A DNA stretch of 64,000 nt from DAOUTW01 sp964523575 (GTDB lineage: Bacteria > Zixibacteria > MSB-5A5 > GN15 > JAAZOE01): assembly GCA_964523575.1 (NCBI GenBank), contig CAZGAV010000003.1, positions 1 through 64,000 on the forward strand, in the 5' to 3' direction. Below are positions 43,182-51,979 of the stretch, piece after piece. Under the pieces are notes generated by a model. It had not been told where the DNA came from. It searched no databases and saw nothing but the letters and a program-made list of their open reading frames with translations. Position numbers and translations under genes: made by a program. Position 1 is the stretch's first letter, and the number at the start of each line of letters is the position of its first letter.

Positions 43182-44117
43182 ATGTCTAAACCGAGAATAA
43201 ATGCCAATATCATCGGACTGGCGACGCTTATTATTATGGGTATTTTCTTCATGACTTCCTGCGGCAAAAAAGAGCCCAAAACCGAGGCTTTGGCCATGCA
43301 ACAATTCGTTCCCCACGAAGTGGACGGTTGGAAAGCTCAGCCCGATACGGCTTCATATGACCGCCAGACCATATTCGATTATATCGATGGCGCCGGTGAA
43401 GTATATCTTTCCTACGATTTCCAGAAAGTCATTGTGGTCCGTTTTGTCAAGCAGGACGCACCGGAAATCACCGTTGAGGTCTTCGACATGGACACCGCCC
43501 AGGACGCCTATGGAGTCTTCAGCCATTCGCGAGAGACTGAAGAGCCGGGCATCGGTCAGGGCTACGAATATCGAGGCAGTCTCCTCTGTTTCTGGAAAGG
43601 CAAATACTTCGTCTGCGTCCGGGGCGAACGGGAGACACCCGAATCCAAGGAAGCCATTTTCAAGCTGGCGCGCGAAATCGCCAACAAGATTCCGGCTCTG
43701 GGCGACAAGCCGGAGATAGTCGGGTTTTTACCTCCTGAAAATCTCAGCTTGGGAAGTGTCCGGTTTTTCCATAGCCATCCATCCTTGAATTATCATTATT
43801 TTCTGGCCGAAGAAAATTTATTGCAGCTTAACGACAGCACCGACGCCGTTATCGGCCGCTATGAGCCCGGCGGTGTGCATCTGCTATGCGTTCAGTACCC
43901 CGATTCGGAGCTGGCCCGTAAGGGATATGACAGTTTTATCAGCGGATTTATTCCCGAGGGGAAGGATACGGGAGCCGGGCGGGTGGAAAACGGCAAATGG
44001 GTCGTGGCCGACGTATTTGCCAACTACGCCATTATGGTTTTTGGTGCCAAACATGAAATGGCCGGACGGACGCTGCTCGAGGCTTGCAAAGGTTATCTGT
44101 TATCGTCAACGGAATAA
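43182..44117 (+). CDS. DUF6599-type lipoprotein
   Basis: 311 residues with a hydrophobic N-terminus and lipobox MTSC (Cys27). The mature part begins QQFVPHEVDGWKAQPDTASY and contains IFDYIDGAGEVYLSYDFQKV and FDMDTAQDAYGVFSH, the pattern of DUF6599 proteins, which are often beside DUF362 proteins. No enzymatic motif is seen. Start ATG with GGGG nine bases upstream. The DUF362 gene follows 36 bases on. Confidence 0.7.
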   Translation: MSKPRINANIIGLATLIIMGIFFMTSCGKKEPKTEALAMQQFVPHEVDGWKAQPDTASYDRQTIFDYIDGAGEVYLSYDFQKVIVVRFVKQDAPEITVEVFDMDTAQDAYGVFSHSRETEEPGIGQGYEYRGSLLCFWKGKYFVCVRGERETPESKEAIFKLAREIANKIPALGDKPEIVGFLPPENLSLGSVRFFHSHPSLNYHYFLAEENLLQLNDSTDAVIGRYEPGGVHLLCVQYPDSELARKGYDSFISGFIPEGKDTGAGRVENGKWVVADVFANYAIMVFGAKHEMAGRTLLEACKGYLLSSTE

Positions 44118-44153
44118 CCTCTCGCCTGTTGAAAAGATATTATCGGTGGGGGA

Positions 44154-45059
44154 ATGAATATGTCGGAAGAAAATACTCTTTTAACCCGTCGCGATTTTAT
44201 AAAAACCACCGGTGCGGTCACTCTGGGTGTTGCTTTGGGACTGCCCGCTCTGGGGCAGGAATCGTCCGATTCACTTATAAAATCGAAAGTCATACTGGTG
44301 CGGCATGCCGACGCGGTCGGGGCCGAGGGAAAGATAAATGGTCCGATTATCGCCCAGATGCTGGACGAGGCTGTCGTCGCCCTTTTCGGGCGCAACGATC
44401 CTGTCGAATGCTGGAAAACGATTATCCGCCCCGACGATGTGGTCGGCATCAAAACCAACACCTGGAAGTACCTGAGAACTCCCCCGGAGCTGGAACAGGC
44501 TCTCAAAAAGAGGATTATTGAGGCCGGAGTAGCCGAACAAAACGTCGATATCGACGATCGGGGCGTTATGGATAATCCGGTTTTTAAGCGATCGACAGCG
44601 CTTATCAATACCCGCCCGATGCGAACTCACGCCTGGGCTGGGGTGGGCAGTCTGATCAAAAATTATATCATGTTTGTGCCTTACCCGCAAAATTATCACA
44701 GCAACGCCTGTGCCTATCTCGGCGCCGTCTGGACCCTGCCCACGACCAAGGACAAAACGCGGCTCAACGTGCTGGTGATGCTGACGCCGCAATTCCATAC
44801 CGCCGGGCCGCATCATTTCGATTATGAATATGTCTGGAATTACGGCGGCCTGGTGGTGAGCACTGATCCGGTGGCGGCCGACACCATCGGCCTGAGTATC
44901 CTGCAGGCCCGCCGGAGTCAATTTTTCGGTGAGGACAACCCGCTCAAACCATCGGCGCATCATATCGCCTTCGCCGATAACAAATATAATCTGGGTGTCA
45001 GCGACCTGAACAAGATTGAATTGATAAGGCTGGGCTGGCAGGAAAATTCTTTGATTTAG
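44154..45059 (+). CDS. Tat-exported DUF362-domain protein
   Basis: 301 residues. A twin-arginine signal (TRRDFIKTTGAVTLGVALG, residues 10-28) predicts export folded, usually with a cofactor. The rest matches DUF362, a domain usually tied to iron-sulfur proteins, but only two Cys are present and no ferredoxin motif, so it is not itself a ferredoxin. Met3 (44160) is an alternative start with better spacing to GGTGGGGG. Paired with the DUF6599 lipoprotein. Confidence 0.75.
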   Translation: MNMSEENTLLTRRDFIKTTGAVTLGVALGLPALGQESSDSLIKSKVILVRHADAVGAEGKINGPIIAQMLDEAVVALFGRNDPVECWKTIIRPDDVVGIKTNTWKYLRTPPELEQALKKRIIEAGVAEQNVDIDDRGVMDNPVFKRSTALINTRPMRTHAWAGVGSLIKNYIMFVPYPQNYHSNACAYLGAVWTLPTTKDKTRLNVLVMLTPQFHTAGPHHFDYEYVWNYGGLVVSTDPVAADTIGLSILQARRSQFFGEDNPLKPSAHHIAFADNKYNLGVSDLNKIELIRLGWQENSLI

Positions 45060-45099
45060 GCATCAGGGCTGTCCCAGCCTGTTCGGAAAAGGAGTCCAT

Positions 45100-45213
45100 A
45101 TAAATCGTCTGAATCTCTCGATAATCGCGGCCCTGTGCAGTCTGCCATTGTTTACCCTTTCATGTGACGATGATTCCTCAGTCGTATTTCCTTTTACCTA
45201 TAGCGGAAAATAG
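45100..45213 (+). CDS. Tiny lipoprotein with an ATA start
   Basis: 37 residues. AAAGGAG lies five bases before an ATA codon at 45100; translated as Met it gives a basic N-terminus (MNRLNLS), a hydrophobic run and a lipobox TLSC (Cys22), then DDDSSVVF and a short tail before TAG. The same lipobox style (TISC-S-D-D) occurs in the lipoprotein at 58402. No ATG, GTG or TTG is in frame upstream. It could instead be the 5' remnant of a longer lipoprotein gene. Confidence 0.4.
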   Translation: MNRLNLSIIAALCSLPLFTLSCDDDSSVVFPFTYSGK

Positions 45214-45282
45214 CGGTTGGGCCATACTCCCCCTGAGGGCCTACCCTCTTGACTACCGGGCCAAAAGGCGTATCTTAAGCCT

Positions 45283-46020
45283 ATGAACGAGATCGACACC
45301 AACCTGATAACAAGGCTGAAGAAGGCCCAAAGAGTGGTCGTTTCCACTGGAGCGGGCGGTTCGGCCGAATCGGGCGTCCCTACTTTTCGAGGCGAGGACG
45401 GCATTTGGAAAAAAATGCGTCCGGAGGAGTTGGCCACGGTTGACGGGTTTATGAAAAACCCAACGCTGGTCTGGGAATGGTATCAGTACCGCCGAAAATT
45501 GATGAACGAAGTCAACCCCAACCCTGGTCATTATGCCATCGTCGAACTCGAAAAGATGTATCGTGAATTTGTGCTGGTGACGCAGAATATCGACGGCCTG
45601 CATGCCCGGGCCGGGTCGGGTCGGATACTGGAATTGCATGGGAATATTTCCCGGAATAAATGTTTCAAATGCCATCGACCTTTCCTGCAGGAGATAACGC
45701 CCGAAGAGGACCTGCCCCGTTGCGAATGCGGCGGCATGATCCGTCCCGACGTGGTCTGGTTCGGTGAGATGCTTCCCGAGGATACCTTGCGGGAGGCCTT
45801 CCGGGTTTCGGAAGAAGCCGATATATTCTTCTCGGTCGGGACTTCGGCGGTCGTCCAGCCAGCCGCCTCATTGCCATACATCGCCCGGCAAAACGGCGCA
45901 TATTTGGTCGAAGTTAACCTCGAATCGACCCCTCTGACTCCCGTCGTCGATCTTTTCCTTCAGGGTAAATCGGGAGAGATCCTTCCCCGGCTGGTTGAGG
46001 CTTTGAAAAGCGACGGATGA
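45283..46020 (+). CDS. cobB: Sirtuin NAD-dependent deacylase, SIRT5-like class
   Basis: 245 residues; NAD motifs GAGGSAESGVPTFRG (24-37 region), TQNIDGLH and catalytic His119 in LELHGNIS; zinc Cys 127, 130, 147 and 149. Tyr67 and Arg70 (W-Y-Q-Y-R) match the class III pair that recognises acidic acyl groups, so removal of succinyl or malonyl groups from lysine is likely. The first motif has G-G instead of G-I, a small oddity. The gene overlaps the radical SAM gene by four bases. Confidence 0.9.
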   Translation: MNEIDTNLITRLKKAQRVVVSTGAGGSAESGVPTFRGEDGIWKKMRPEELATVDGFMKNPTLVWEWYQYRRKLMNEVNPNPGHYAIVELEKMYREFVLVTQNIDGLHARAGSGRILELHGNISRNKCFKCHRPFLQEITPEEDLPRCECGGMIRPDVVWFGEMLPEDTLREAFRVSEEADIFFSVGTSAVVQPAASLPYIARQNGAYLVEVNLESTPLTPVVDLFLQGKSGEILPRLVEALKSDG

Positions 46021-46961
46021 GGAACACGCTTCGTTCTGAGAAAACCCGCATGAACCCCAAAGACCCCGTCGGCATCAAGGCTCTGGGCGACAGTCTGCTG
46101 GCTCGTCTGACCCGATGCGACCTTTGCCCCCAAAATTGCCAGGTTGACCGTACCGCCGGTCAAACCGGCAAATGCGGAATTACCGATCAGCTTCTGGTGG
46201 CCAGCTGTAATTTGCATCATGGCGAAGAGCCTCCGGTGTCCGGGAAACGAGGATCGGGGACGATATTCTTTTCCGGCTGTTCGCTGGCCTGTATGTATTG
46301 CCAGAATTACCCCCTGAGCCAGCAGTTGGTCGGGTCGCCCTTCACGATTGAAGAGCTGGCCCAAAGTATGCTGAAACTCCAGCGGCGCAACGCCCATAAC
46401 ATAAACTTGGTCACGCCCGATCATGTTATCGGCCATATCGTCAAGGCTATCGGTCTGGCGGTCGAGGGCGGCCTTAATATCCCTATCGTGTACAACTGCT
46501 CGGGCTTTCAGAAGCCGGCAATCGTGCGGCTTCTTGACAGAATCGTCGATATCTATCTGGTCGATATGCGCTATTCCGACAATGAAATAGCCCGCAACTG
46601 TTCCGGAGCTAAAAAGTATAAGGAAGTGAACCGGCTTGCGGTGGCCGAGATGTTCGCCCAAGTCGGCAACCTCGACTTCGACGCCGACGGAATGGCGCGT
46701 CGAGGGGTGCTGATTCGCCATCTGGTTTTGCCCGACGGGATGTCGGGATCAGCCGAGATATTCAAATTTCTGGCCGAGGAAATTTCGACGGAGATCTACG
46801 TGAGCGTCATGAGTCAGTACTTCCCGGCCTATAAGGCTGTCGGGCATGAGAAATTGGGACGCAAAATCAAGCCCTCCGAATTTGACAAGGTCATTGATAT
46901 GTTCTATAATGCGGGTTTAAAGAACGGTTATATCCAGGAGATGGGGTCGCCAGGTGTCTAA
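46017..46961 (+). CDS. Radical SAM protein, PflA-like
   Basis: 314 residues; cluster motif C-S-L-A-C-M-Y-C (CxxxCxxC) near residue 90, preceded by a Cys-rich N-terminal part (RCDLCPQNC...GKCG, about 33-53) that resembles the uncharacterised PflA-like group (YfmT/AmmeMemoRadiSam-like). The target is unknown. The ATG overlaps the sirtuin stop; Met12 is an alternative start. It overlaps the TPR gene by eight bases. Confidence 0.82.
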   Translation: MRNTLRSEKTRMNPKDPVGIKALGDSLLARLTRCDLCPQNCQVDRTAGQTGKCGITDQLLVASCNLHHGEEPPVSGKRGSGTIFFSGCSLACMYCQNYPLSQQLVGSPFTIEELAQSMLKLQRRNAHNINLVTPDHVIGHIVKAIGLAVEGGLNIPIVYNCSGFQKPAIVRLLDRIVDIYLVDMRYSDNEIARNCSGAKKYKEVNRLAVAEMFAQVGNLDFDADGMARRGVLIRHLVLPDGMSGSAEIFKFLAEEISTEIYVSVMSQYFPAYKAVGHEKLGRKIKPSEFDKVIDMFYNAGLKNGYIQEMGSPGV

Positions 46962-49900
46962 GAAGCATATTCCGATTCTGATCGCGGTTTTCTTTCTGCT
47001 GACCTTCAGTTCCTGTACATGCCTTTATTTCAACACCTTCCACAATATCCGCAAGAATTTCAACGGGGCCGAAGCCACTCGATCAAAAGACGGGCGCGAT
47101 GTCGCTCGGGGAAGTGAAATCAAGCAGTACAATGACGCCATCGCCAAGGCCTCCAAGGTCCTCGAACGGCACCCGACTTCGAGCTATGTCGACGATGCCC
47201 TGTTTATTATCGGAGCCGCCTACTATTATTTGGGAGAATATGACAAATCGGCCCGAAAATTCAAGGAATTATTCGCCAATTACCCCGAAACCGAGTATGC
47301 TTCCCGCGCCCGGATACTGATGGCCAAGGATAAATTGCAATTGAAGGAAGAGGCCGAGGCTGTCGTCATCTTTGAAGAAATCTTCGAGAAGGAAAAAGAT
47401 AAAAAAATCAAAGCCAATGCCGCTCGAGCCCTCGGAGAATACTATTTTGAGGGCAAAGATTACGCCTCGGCCACCAAGTACTTCACGGCCCTGATCGATT
47501 CCCTGGGCGACGCCACGGACAAATTACAGGCCCGATTGTTTGTCGCCGACGGCTATTTCGAACGTTACACTTTCGACAAGGCTCTCCAGAATTACAAGAA
47601 GGCACTCGACTACGAACCCGATACGCTTCAGTATTACCGCATCATGTATCGCATGGCTGAATGCGATTACTTCATGAACGATATTCTCGGCGGACTGGAG
47701 AAGTTGGGTGAGCTGGCCCAGAATGAGCAGTATTATGATTCTCTGGCCGCGATCCGGTTGAAGATGGCGGAAGGTTATGAGTGGGATAGTGATTTCGAAT
47801 CCGCCATAAGTTCCTACGACAAGGTCATCGTGGAGAATCCGGGCACCAACGCCGCCGCCAACGCCTATTATGGTCTGGGCCTCATCTACCAGTATGATTA
47901 CGAAGACCTGGACAAGGCCCTTGAATATTATCAGAAGGCGCGTGACGAAAAACGAAATTCCCCGGTATCCGAAGAGGCCACCCGGCGGGCCTCCAAATTG
48001 ACCACGCTGGAGCGTTATGTTAAAAGCGGCGAAGCGGATCTTAACGCCGATTCGACCGGTCAGCTTGAACCCGGCCGGCTCGATCAGATGACGGCCAATC
48101 AATTCAAACTCGGTGAACTTTTTTACTTCGATCTCGAAAAACCCGACTCCGCCGTAAATGCCTATGAGGCGCTCGTCGAGCGGTACCCTGAGTCTAAATA
48201 TGCGCCCCGGGCGTTGATGTCCATGGCTTTCATCTATCGTAGTGATTTCGGCGACTCAGCCACGGCCGATAGTCTTCTGCGCGTCGTCTTGAAAAAATAT
48301 GCTCGATACGATGAGGCCCGGGAGGTCATCGACTTACTGGGACTGGCGGGGACCGCGGCCGACACCGGTTACGCCGCTATTCCCTTTGCCAAAGCCGAAA
48401 AATACTTCGATCGGTTCATGGAACTCGACTCCAGCCAATATTACATGAACTTGTTGGCCGACTCCATGCTCGCCGCCGACACGCTGGAGGCCGATTCAGC
48501 GGCCGACTCCATGTTGACAGCCGATACCCTTTTGACTTCCGACGGCCTTAAAGTGGAAAATGTCGCTTTGTCGGCCGAATCTCCGCCCACCCTCGATTCT
48601 CTTGCCTACATTGATTCCATCCGGGTGGCCGATTCGACCTCAAGAGCCGACTCGCTTCAGGCCGCAGAATTTAAACGTCGCAGCGATTCGCTTCAAGTCG
48701 CCGATTCCATTAGGTTTGCCGAGGCGCGGCGGGTGGCCGATTCCATCAAACAGGCCTATATGAAACGAGCCTCCGATTCAGCACGTACGGCCAATTCCAC
48801 CCGGGCCGCCGACTCCATCAAGGCTATGGAGTTGATGCAAACGGCCCAGGCTCTCCGTAAAGGAGATACGACCCGCGACTCGGGGACGGAACCGGCAGGC
48901 GGAAATCTCATCCCTGGCGGCGATTCTTTGCTCAAGGGTGAGATTCCAAGAATATCCGACGTAATTTCGGCGCAAATTTCCGAAGCCGACGGGGAGAAAT
49001 CCACGCAACAAACCTCTCTGCCCGATACAGCTTTGGTGAGCCCGGTGGAATCCCGGGCAGAAAATGACTCCGGCCAGCCGGCTAAACCAGAAACCGGACA
49101 AGCCTTATCTCAGGCTTCGCTTCCCGGTTTACCGATGTCGCCGACAGTCGATTCCATGATGGCTGAAGGGACAGCAAAGAAACCGCCGAAACCGACTGCC
49201 ACTCCAGCCGCAGTGACTTTGTCGCAGGCCTCGCTTCCCGATTTACCGATGTCGCCAACGGTCGATTCCATGATGGCTAAAAGCACGGCAAAGAAGCCGC
49301 CGAAACCGGAAACTACTCCGGCCGCACCGACTCCGTCGCAAGCCTCGCTTCCCGATTTGCCGATGTCACCGACAGTCGAGGCCATGATGACCAGTGGAAC
49401 GGGGAAGAAACCGACGCCCCCTGCGAGCACCAAACCGCCTGCCGATACCACGGCAATAGCCGGCACGGCGCCGGAGTCTGATACCACCGAGGCCGAGATC
49501 GAGGCTCCGAAAATCGACTACTGGCAGGTGGCCTTCGATTCGGCCCGAAATAAATATGACCCCAAATTGTATGCTCTCCTCGATTCGGCTCAACAGGCGT
49601 ATAACTTCGTCATTGACAGCTTTCCGCATTCGCAATACAGCATCCAAGCCCGCTATGTACTGCTTTATATGTATGACAAATACCTGGCGCCGGGCGACTC
49701 ATCCATGATTTTCCTGTATAAGAGCTTCGCCGACTCTTTTCCCGGTAACCTGTACGCACAGGCCATTTCGGATGAATACGGCATTCGTGGCGCCGGAACT
49801 CCGGCCCAAAGACCGCAAACGCCTAACCAGGAGAACCAGCAACAGGAGCAGGCCGATACTTCACTTTATGCCGGCAACGACCAAACCGGTGAAGTGGGGA

Positions 49901-50256
49901 TTGACACCGTCCAAACCGGCGGTCAGGATTCGAAATTCATCACCGACGAAGAGGGCAATATTCTTGAGCCGGCGGACAAGTATTTCTTGCGCGAGGAGGT
50001 ACCTTTCGAGTATCCTCTTGAAGCGCTCGCCTATAATATCGAGGACAAGCTGTATTTTCAAATTCGAATCGACTTTTCGGGCGAGGTGGCCGAGGTAAAA
50101 TTGATGAATGAAACCCCGTCGAGCGAATTGAATGAACGGATTCTTGAGACCGTCAAAAACACCAAGTTTGATGCCGCCCGCATTCCGACTTCGATGTATG
50201 ATCATTGGTTTTACTATACTTATAATGTCAGGATACCACCGGAATTGAGACAATGA
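46954..50256 (+). CDS. Large TPR-repeat lipoprotein with repeats and a TonB-like C-terminus
   Basis: 1100 residues. A lipoprotein-like signal (LLTFSSC, Cys21) is followed by a TPR array (about 45-490) with typical A-x-x-Y-x-x-A/L-G-x-x-A spacing, e.g. YDKSARKFKELFANYPETEY. Residues about 500-640 are runs of A-D-S repeats, then three copies of a 38-residue Pro-rich repeat (49111-49452), a further helical stretch, and a last 75 residues resembling TonB_C (YFQIRIDFSGEVAEVKL, ETVKNTKFDAARI). A scaffold spanning the periplasm is a reasonable guess. It overlaps pyrK by four bases. Confidence 0.75.
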   Translation: MSKKHIPILIAVFFLLTFSSCTCLYFNTFHNIRKNFNGAEATRSKDGRDVARGSEIKQYNDAIAKASKVLERHPTSSYVDDALFIIGAAYYYLGEYDKSARKFKELFANYPETEYASRARILMAKDKLQLKEEAEAVVIFEEIFEKEKDKKIKANAARALGEYYFEGKDYASATKYFTALIDSLGDATDKLQARLFVADGYFERYTFDKALQNYKKALDYEPDTLQYYRIMYRMAECDYFMNDILGGLEKLGELAQNEQYYDSLAAIRLKMAEGYEWDSDFESAISSYDKVIVENPGTNAAANAYYGLGLIYQYDYEDLDKALEYYQKARDEKRNSPVSEEATRRASKLTTLERYVKSGEADLNADSTGQLEPGRLDQMTANQFKLGELFYFDLEKPDSAVNAYEALVERYPESKYAPRALMSMAFIYRSDFGDSATADSLLRVVLKKYARYDEAREVIDLLGLAGTAADTGYAAIPFAKAEKYFDRFMELDSSQYYMNLLADSMLAADTLEADSAADSMLTADTLLTSDGLKVENVALSAESPPTLDSLAYIDSIRVADSTSRADSLQAAEFKRRSDSLQVADSIRFAEARRVADSIKQAYMKRASDSARTANSTRAADSIKAMELMQTAQALRKGDTTRDSGTEPAGGNLIPGGDSLLKGEIPRISDVISAQISEADGEKSTQQTSLPDTALVSPVESRAENDSGQPAKPETGQALSQASLPGLPMSPTVDSMMAEGTAKKPPKPTATPAAVTLSQASLPDLPMSPTVDSMMAKSTAKKPPKPETTPAAPTPSQASLPDLPMSPTVEAMMTSGTGKKPTPPASTKPPADTTAIAGTAPESDTTEAEIEAPKIDYWQVAFDSARNKYDPKLYALLDSAQQAYNFVIDSFPHSQYSIQARYVLLYMYDKYLAPGDSSMIFLYKSFADSFPGNLYAQAISDEYGIRGAGTPAQRPQTPNQENQQQEQADTSLYAGNDQTGEVGIDTVQTGGQDSKFITDEEGNILEPADKYFLREEVPFEYPLEALAYNIEDKLYFQIRIDFSGEVAEVKLMNETPSSELNERILETVKNTKFDAARIPTSMYDHWFYYTYNVRIPPELRQ
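49111..49452 (+). repeat. Three tandem 114-base repeats within the TPR lipoprotein gene
   Basis: Copies begin at 49111, 49225 and 49339, exactly 114 bases (38 codons) apart. Each encodes QASLP(G/D)LPMSPTV then a variable AKKPPKP-type tail. The second copy matches the first very closely; the third drifts in its second half. In frame, so copy number can change without loss of frame. Confidence 0.85.
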
Positions 50257-51062
50257 GGAAAATCCGTTCCCAGAGTTGTATCGTTATTCAGAATAAGCGT
50301 CTGGGACGTTCGGGCGACTATTTCAGTCTCCGGGTAGCCGATTTCAGGTGTGCACGGAGGATATATCCCGGCAGTTTTGTCCATGTTAAGGTCATCGATA
50401 CTATCGATCCCCTGTTTCGTCGGGCCTTCTCGATTGCCGACTTCAATCCGAAATCCGGAGAGCTCGAGATCATCTATAAAGTCATGGGCCGGGGAACTTT
50501 GATCCTGACTCAAAAAACCAAAGGCAATCGGCTCGACCTCATCGGCCCCCTGGGAAACCGGTTCGGGCCGATTTCCAAAAATAGGACGGTCGTTATCGTG
50601 GCCGGGGGCGTCGGTTTTCCACCGCTGTATTTTCTCGCCCGGCACTTGGTCGATAAAGGCCATGATCCCGGACGAGTTCTCTTTTTCTACGGCGGTCGAA
50701 CCAGAAATGACCTGGTTGAGATGAGCCGAATCCGGCGGCTGGGGGTCGATTTCATCCCCTGCACCGATGACGGCACCTACGGTTTTCACGGATTCGTCAC
50801 CGAAGCGGTGGACCGGCGGTTGGAACGGCTCGATCGAGAGAGCGTTTTCATCTGCGGTTGCGGGCCGGAACCGATGCTGGCGGTCCTGCAAGAGATGGCC
50901 GTAGCCCAGGGATACGCGGGAGAAATATCATTGGAAGCGCCCATGCCCTGCGGCGTCGGCGTCTGCCTCGGATGCATCAAATCGACTATCGCCAATCCCG
51001 CAAAATACGTGCGAGTCTGTCATGACGGGCCAGTCTTCAAGCTGGGAGAGGTCAGGATTTGA
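50253..51062 (+). CDS. pyrK: Dihydroorotate dehydrogenase electron-transfer subunit
   Basis: An FAD and [2Fe-2S] protein that passes electrons from dihydroorotate dehydrogenase B to NAD. 269 residues: FAD-binding (R-R-A-F-S-I-A-D, residues about 50-57), NAD-binding VVIVAGGVGFPPL and GCGPEPM, and the C-terminal cluster CGVGVCLGC with a fourth Cys in RVCHDGP. The ATG overlaps the TPR gene stop. First of pyrK-D-F. Confidence 0.92.
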   Translation: MRKIRSQSCIVIQNKRLGRSGDYFSLRVADFRCARRIYPGSFVHVKVIDTIDPLFRRAFSIADFNPKSGELEIIYKVMGRGTLILTQKTKGNRLDLIGPLGNRFGPISKNRTVVIVAGGVGFPPLYFLARHLVDKGHDPGRVLFFYGGRTRNDLVEMSRIRRLGVDFIPCTDDGTYGFHGFVTEAVDRRLERLDRESVFICGCGPEPMLAVLQEMAVAQGYAGEISLEAPMPCGVGVCLGCIKSTIANPAKYVRVCHDGPVFKLGEVRI

Positions 51063-51979
51063 AACCGGATTTACATATCGAAATCGACGGCGTAAAATTC
51101 AAAAACCCGGTAATGGTGGCGTCGGGAACCTTCGGATACGGCGAGGAATTCGAAAATTTCATCGACCTTGACGCTCTCGGCGGCCTGGTGACCAAGTCGA
51201 TTACGCTCAAAGAACGCCCCGGACATCCTCCGCCACGAACCTGTGAAACGGCCGCGGGGATGCTCAATGCCATTGGCTTGGCCAACGTCGGTATCGAGCG
51301 CTTTATCGATGAGAAGATTCCCTTTTTGAAAAAGCTGAAAACCGTCATCATCGTCAATGTCGCCGGTTCGTCGGTTTCAGAATACGTTGAGGTTTGTGCT
51401 CTTCTGGAAAAAGCCGGGCATTTCGACATGATCGAGATCAATGTTTCCTGTCCCAACGTGGACGAAGGCGGCATGGAATTTGGCGTCGACGCCGCCTCCA
51501 TCATAAAGGTCCTGCGGGCCGTGCACCAGGTGACCTCGCGGCCGATAATCGCCAAATTATCACCTAACGTAACTTCGATTGTGGAGATGGCCCGGGCCGC
51601 CAAAGAGGGCGGAGCCGCGGCCGTGTCCCTGATCAACACCCTGGTTGGCATGGCTGTGGATATCAATAATTGGCAACCCCGTTTGACCAATACGACCGGA
51701 GGTCTTTCCGGGCCGGCGATCAAGCCGGTGGCCGTGGCCATGATTCATAAAGTGTTTCGAGCCGTGGAAATCCCGATTATCGGTATCGGCGGCATATCCA
51801 GCATCGATGATGCCGTCGAATTTCATCTGGTCGGTGCCCGCGGATTGCAGGTCGGCACGGCCAATTTTGTCGATCCCGATACCAGTATGAAAATAATCGC
51901 CGGCCTGACCAACTTCCTGGCCCGGCGGAAAATGTCGTCCGTCATGGACCTTATCGGAAAGGTAAGACTCCGCTCATGA
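51059..51979 (+). CDS. pyrD: Dihydroorotate dehydrogenase B, catalytic subunit
   Basis: Oxidises dihydroorotate to orotate, class 1B, partner of PyrK. 306 residues; FMN-binding TIM barrel with NPVMVASGTFGYG, GGLVTKSIT, catalytic Cys in INVSCPNV and PIIGIGGISS. TTG start overlapping pyrK by four bases. Confidence 0.95.
   Translation: MKPDLHIEIDGVKFKNPVMVASGTFGYGEEFENFIDLDALGGLVTKSITLKERPGHPPPRTCETAAGMLNAIGLANVGIERFIDEKIPFLKKLKTVIIVNVAGSSVSEYVEVCALLEKAGHFDMIEINVSCPNVDEGGMEFGVDAASIIKVLRAVHQVTSRPIIAKLSPNVTSIVEMARAAKEGGAAAVSLINTLVGMAVDINNWQPRLTNTTGGLSGPAIKPVAVAMIHKVFRAVEIPIIGIGGISSIDDAVEFHLVGARGLQVGTANFVDPDTSMKIIAGLTNFLARRKMSSVMDLIGKVRLRS

Noticed and set aside
49111..49452. Tandem repeats as a CRISPR or minisatellite
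   Set aside because: The repeats are in frame within a protein gene, 114 bases long, without spacers.
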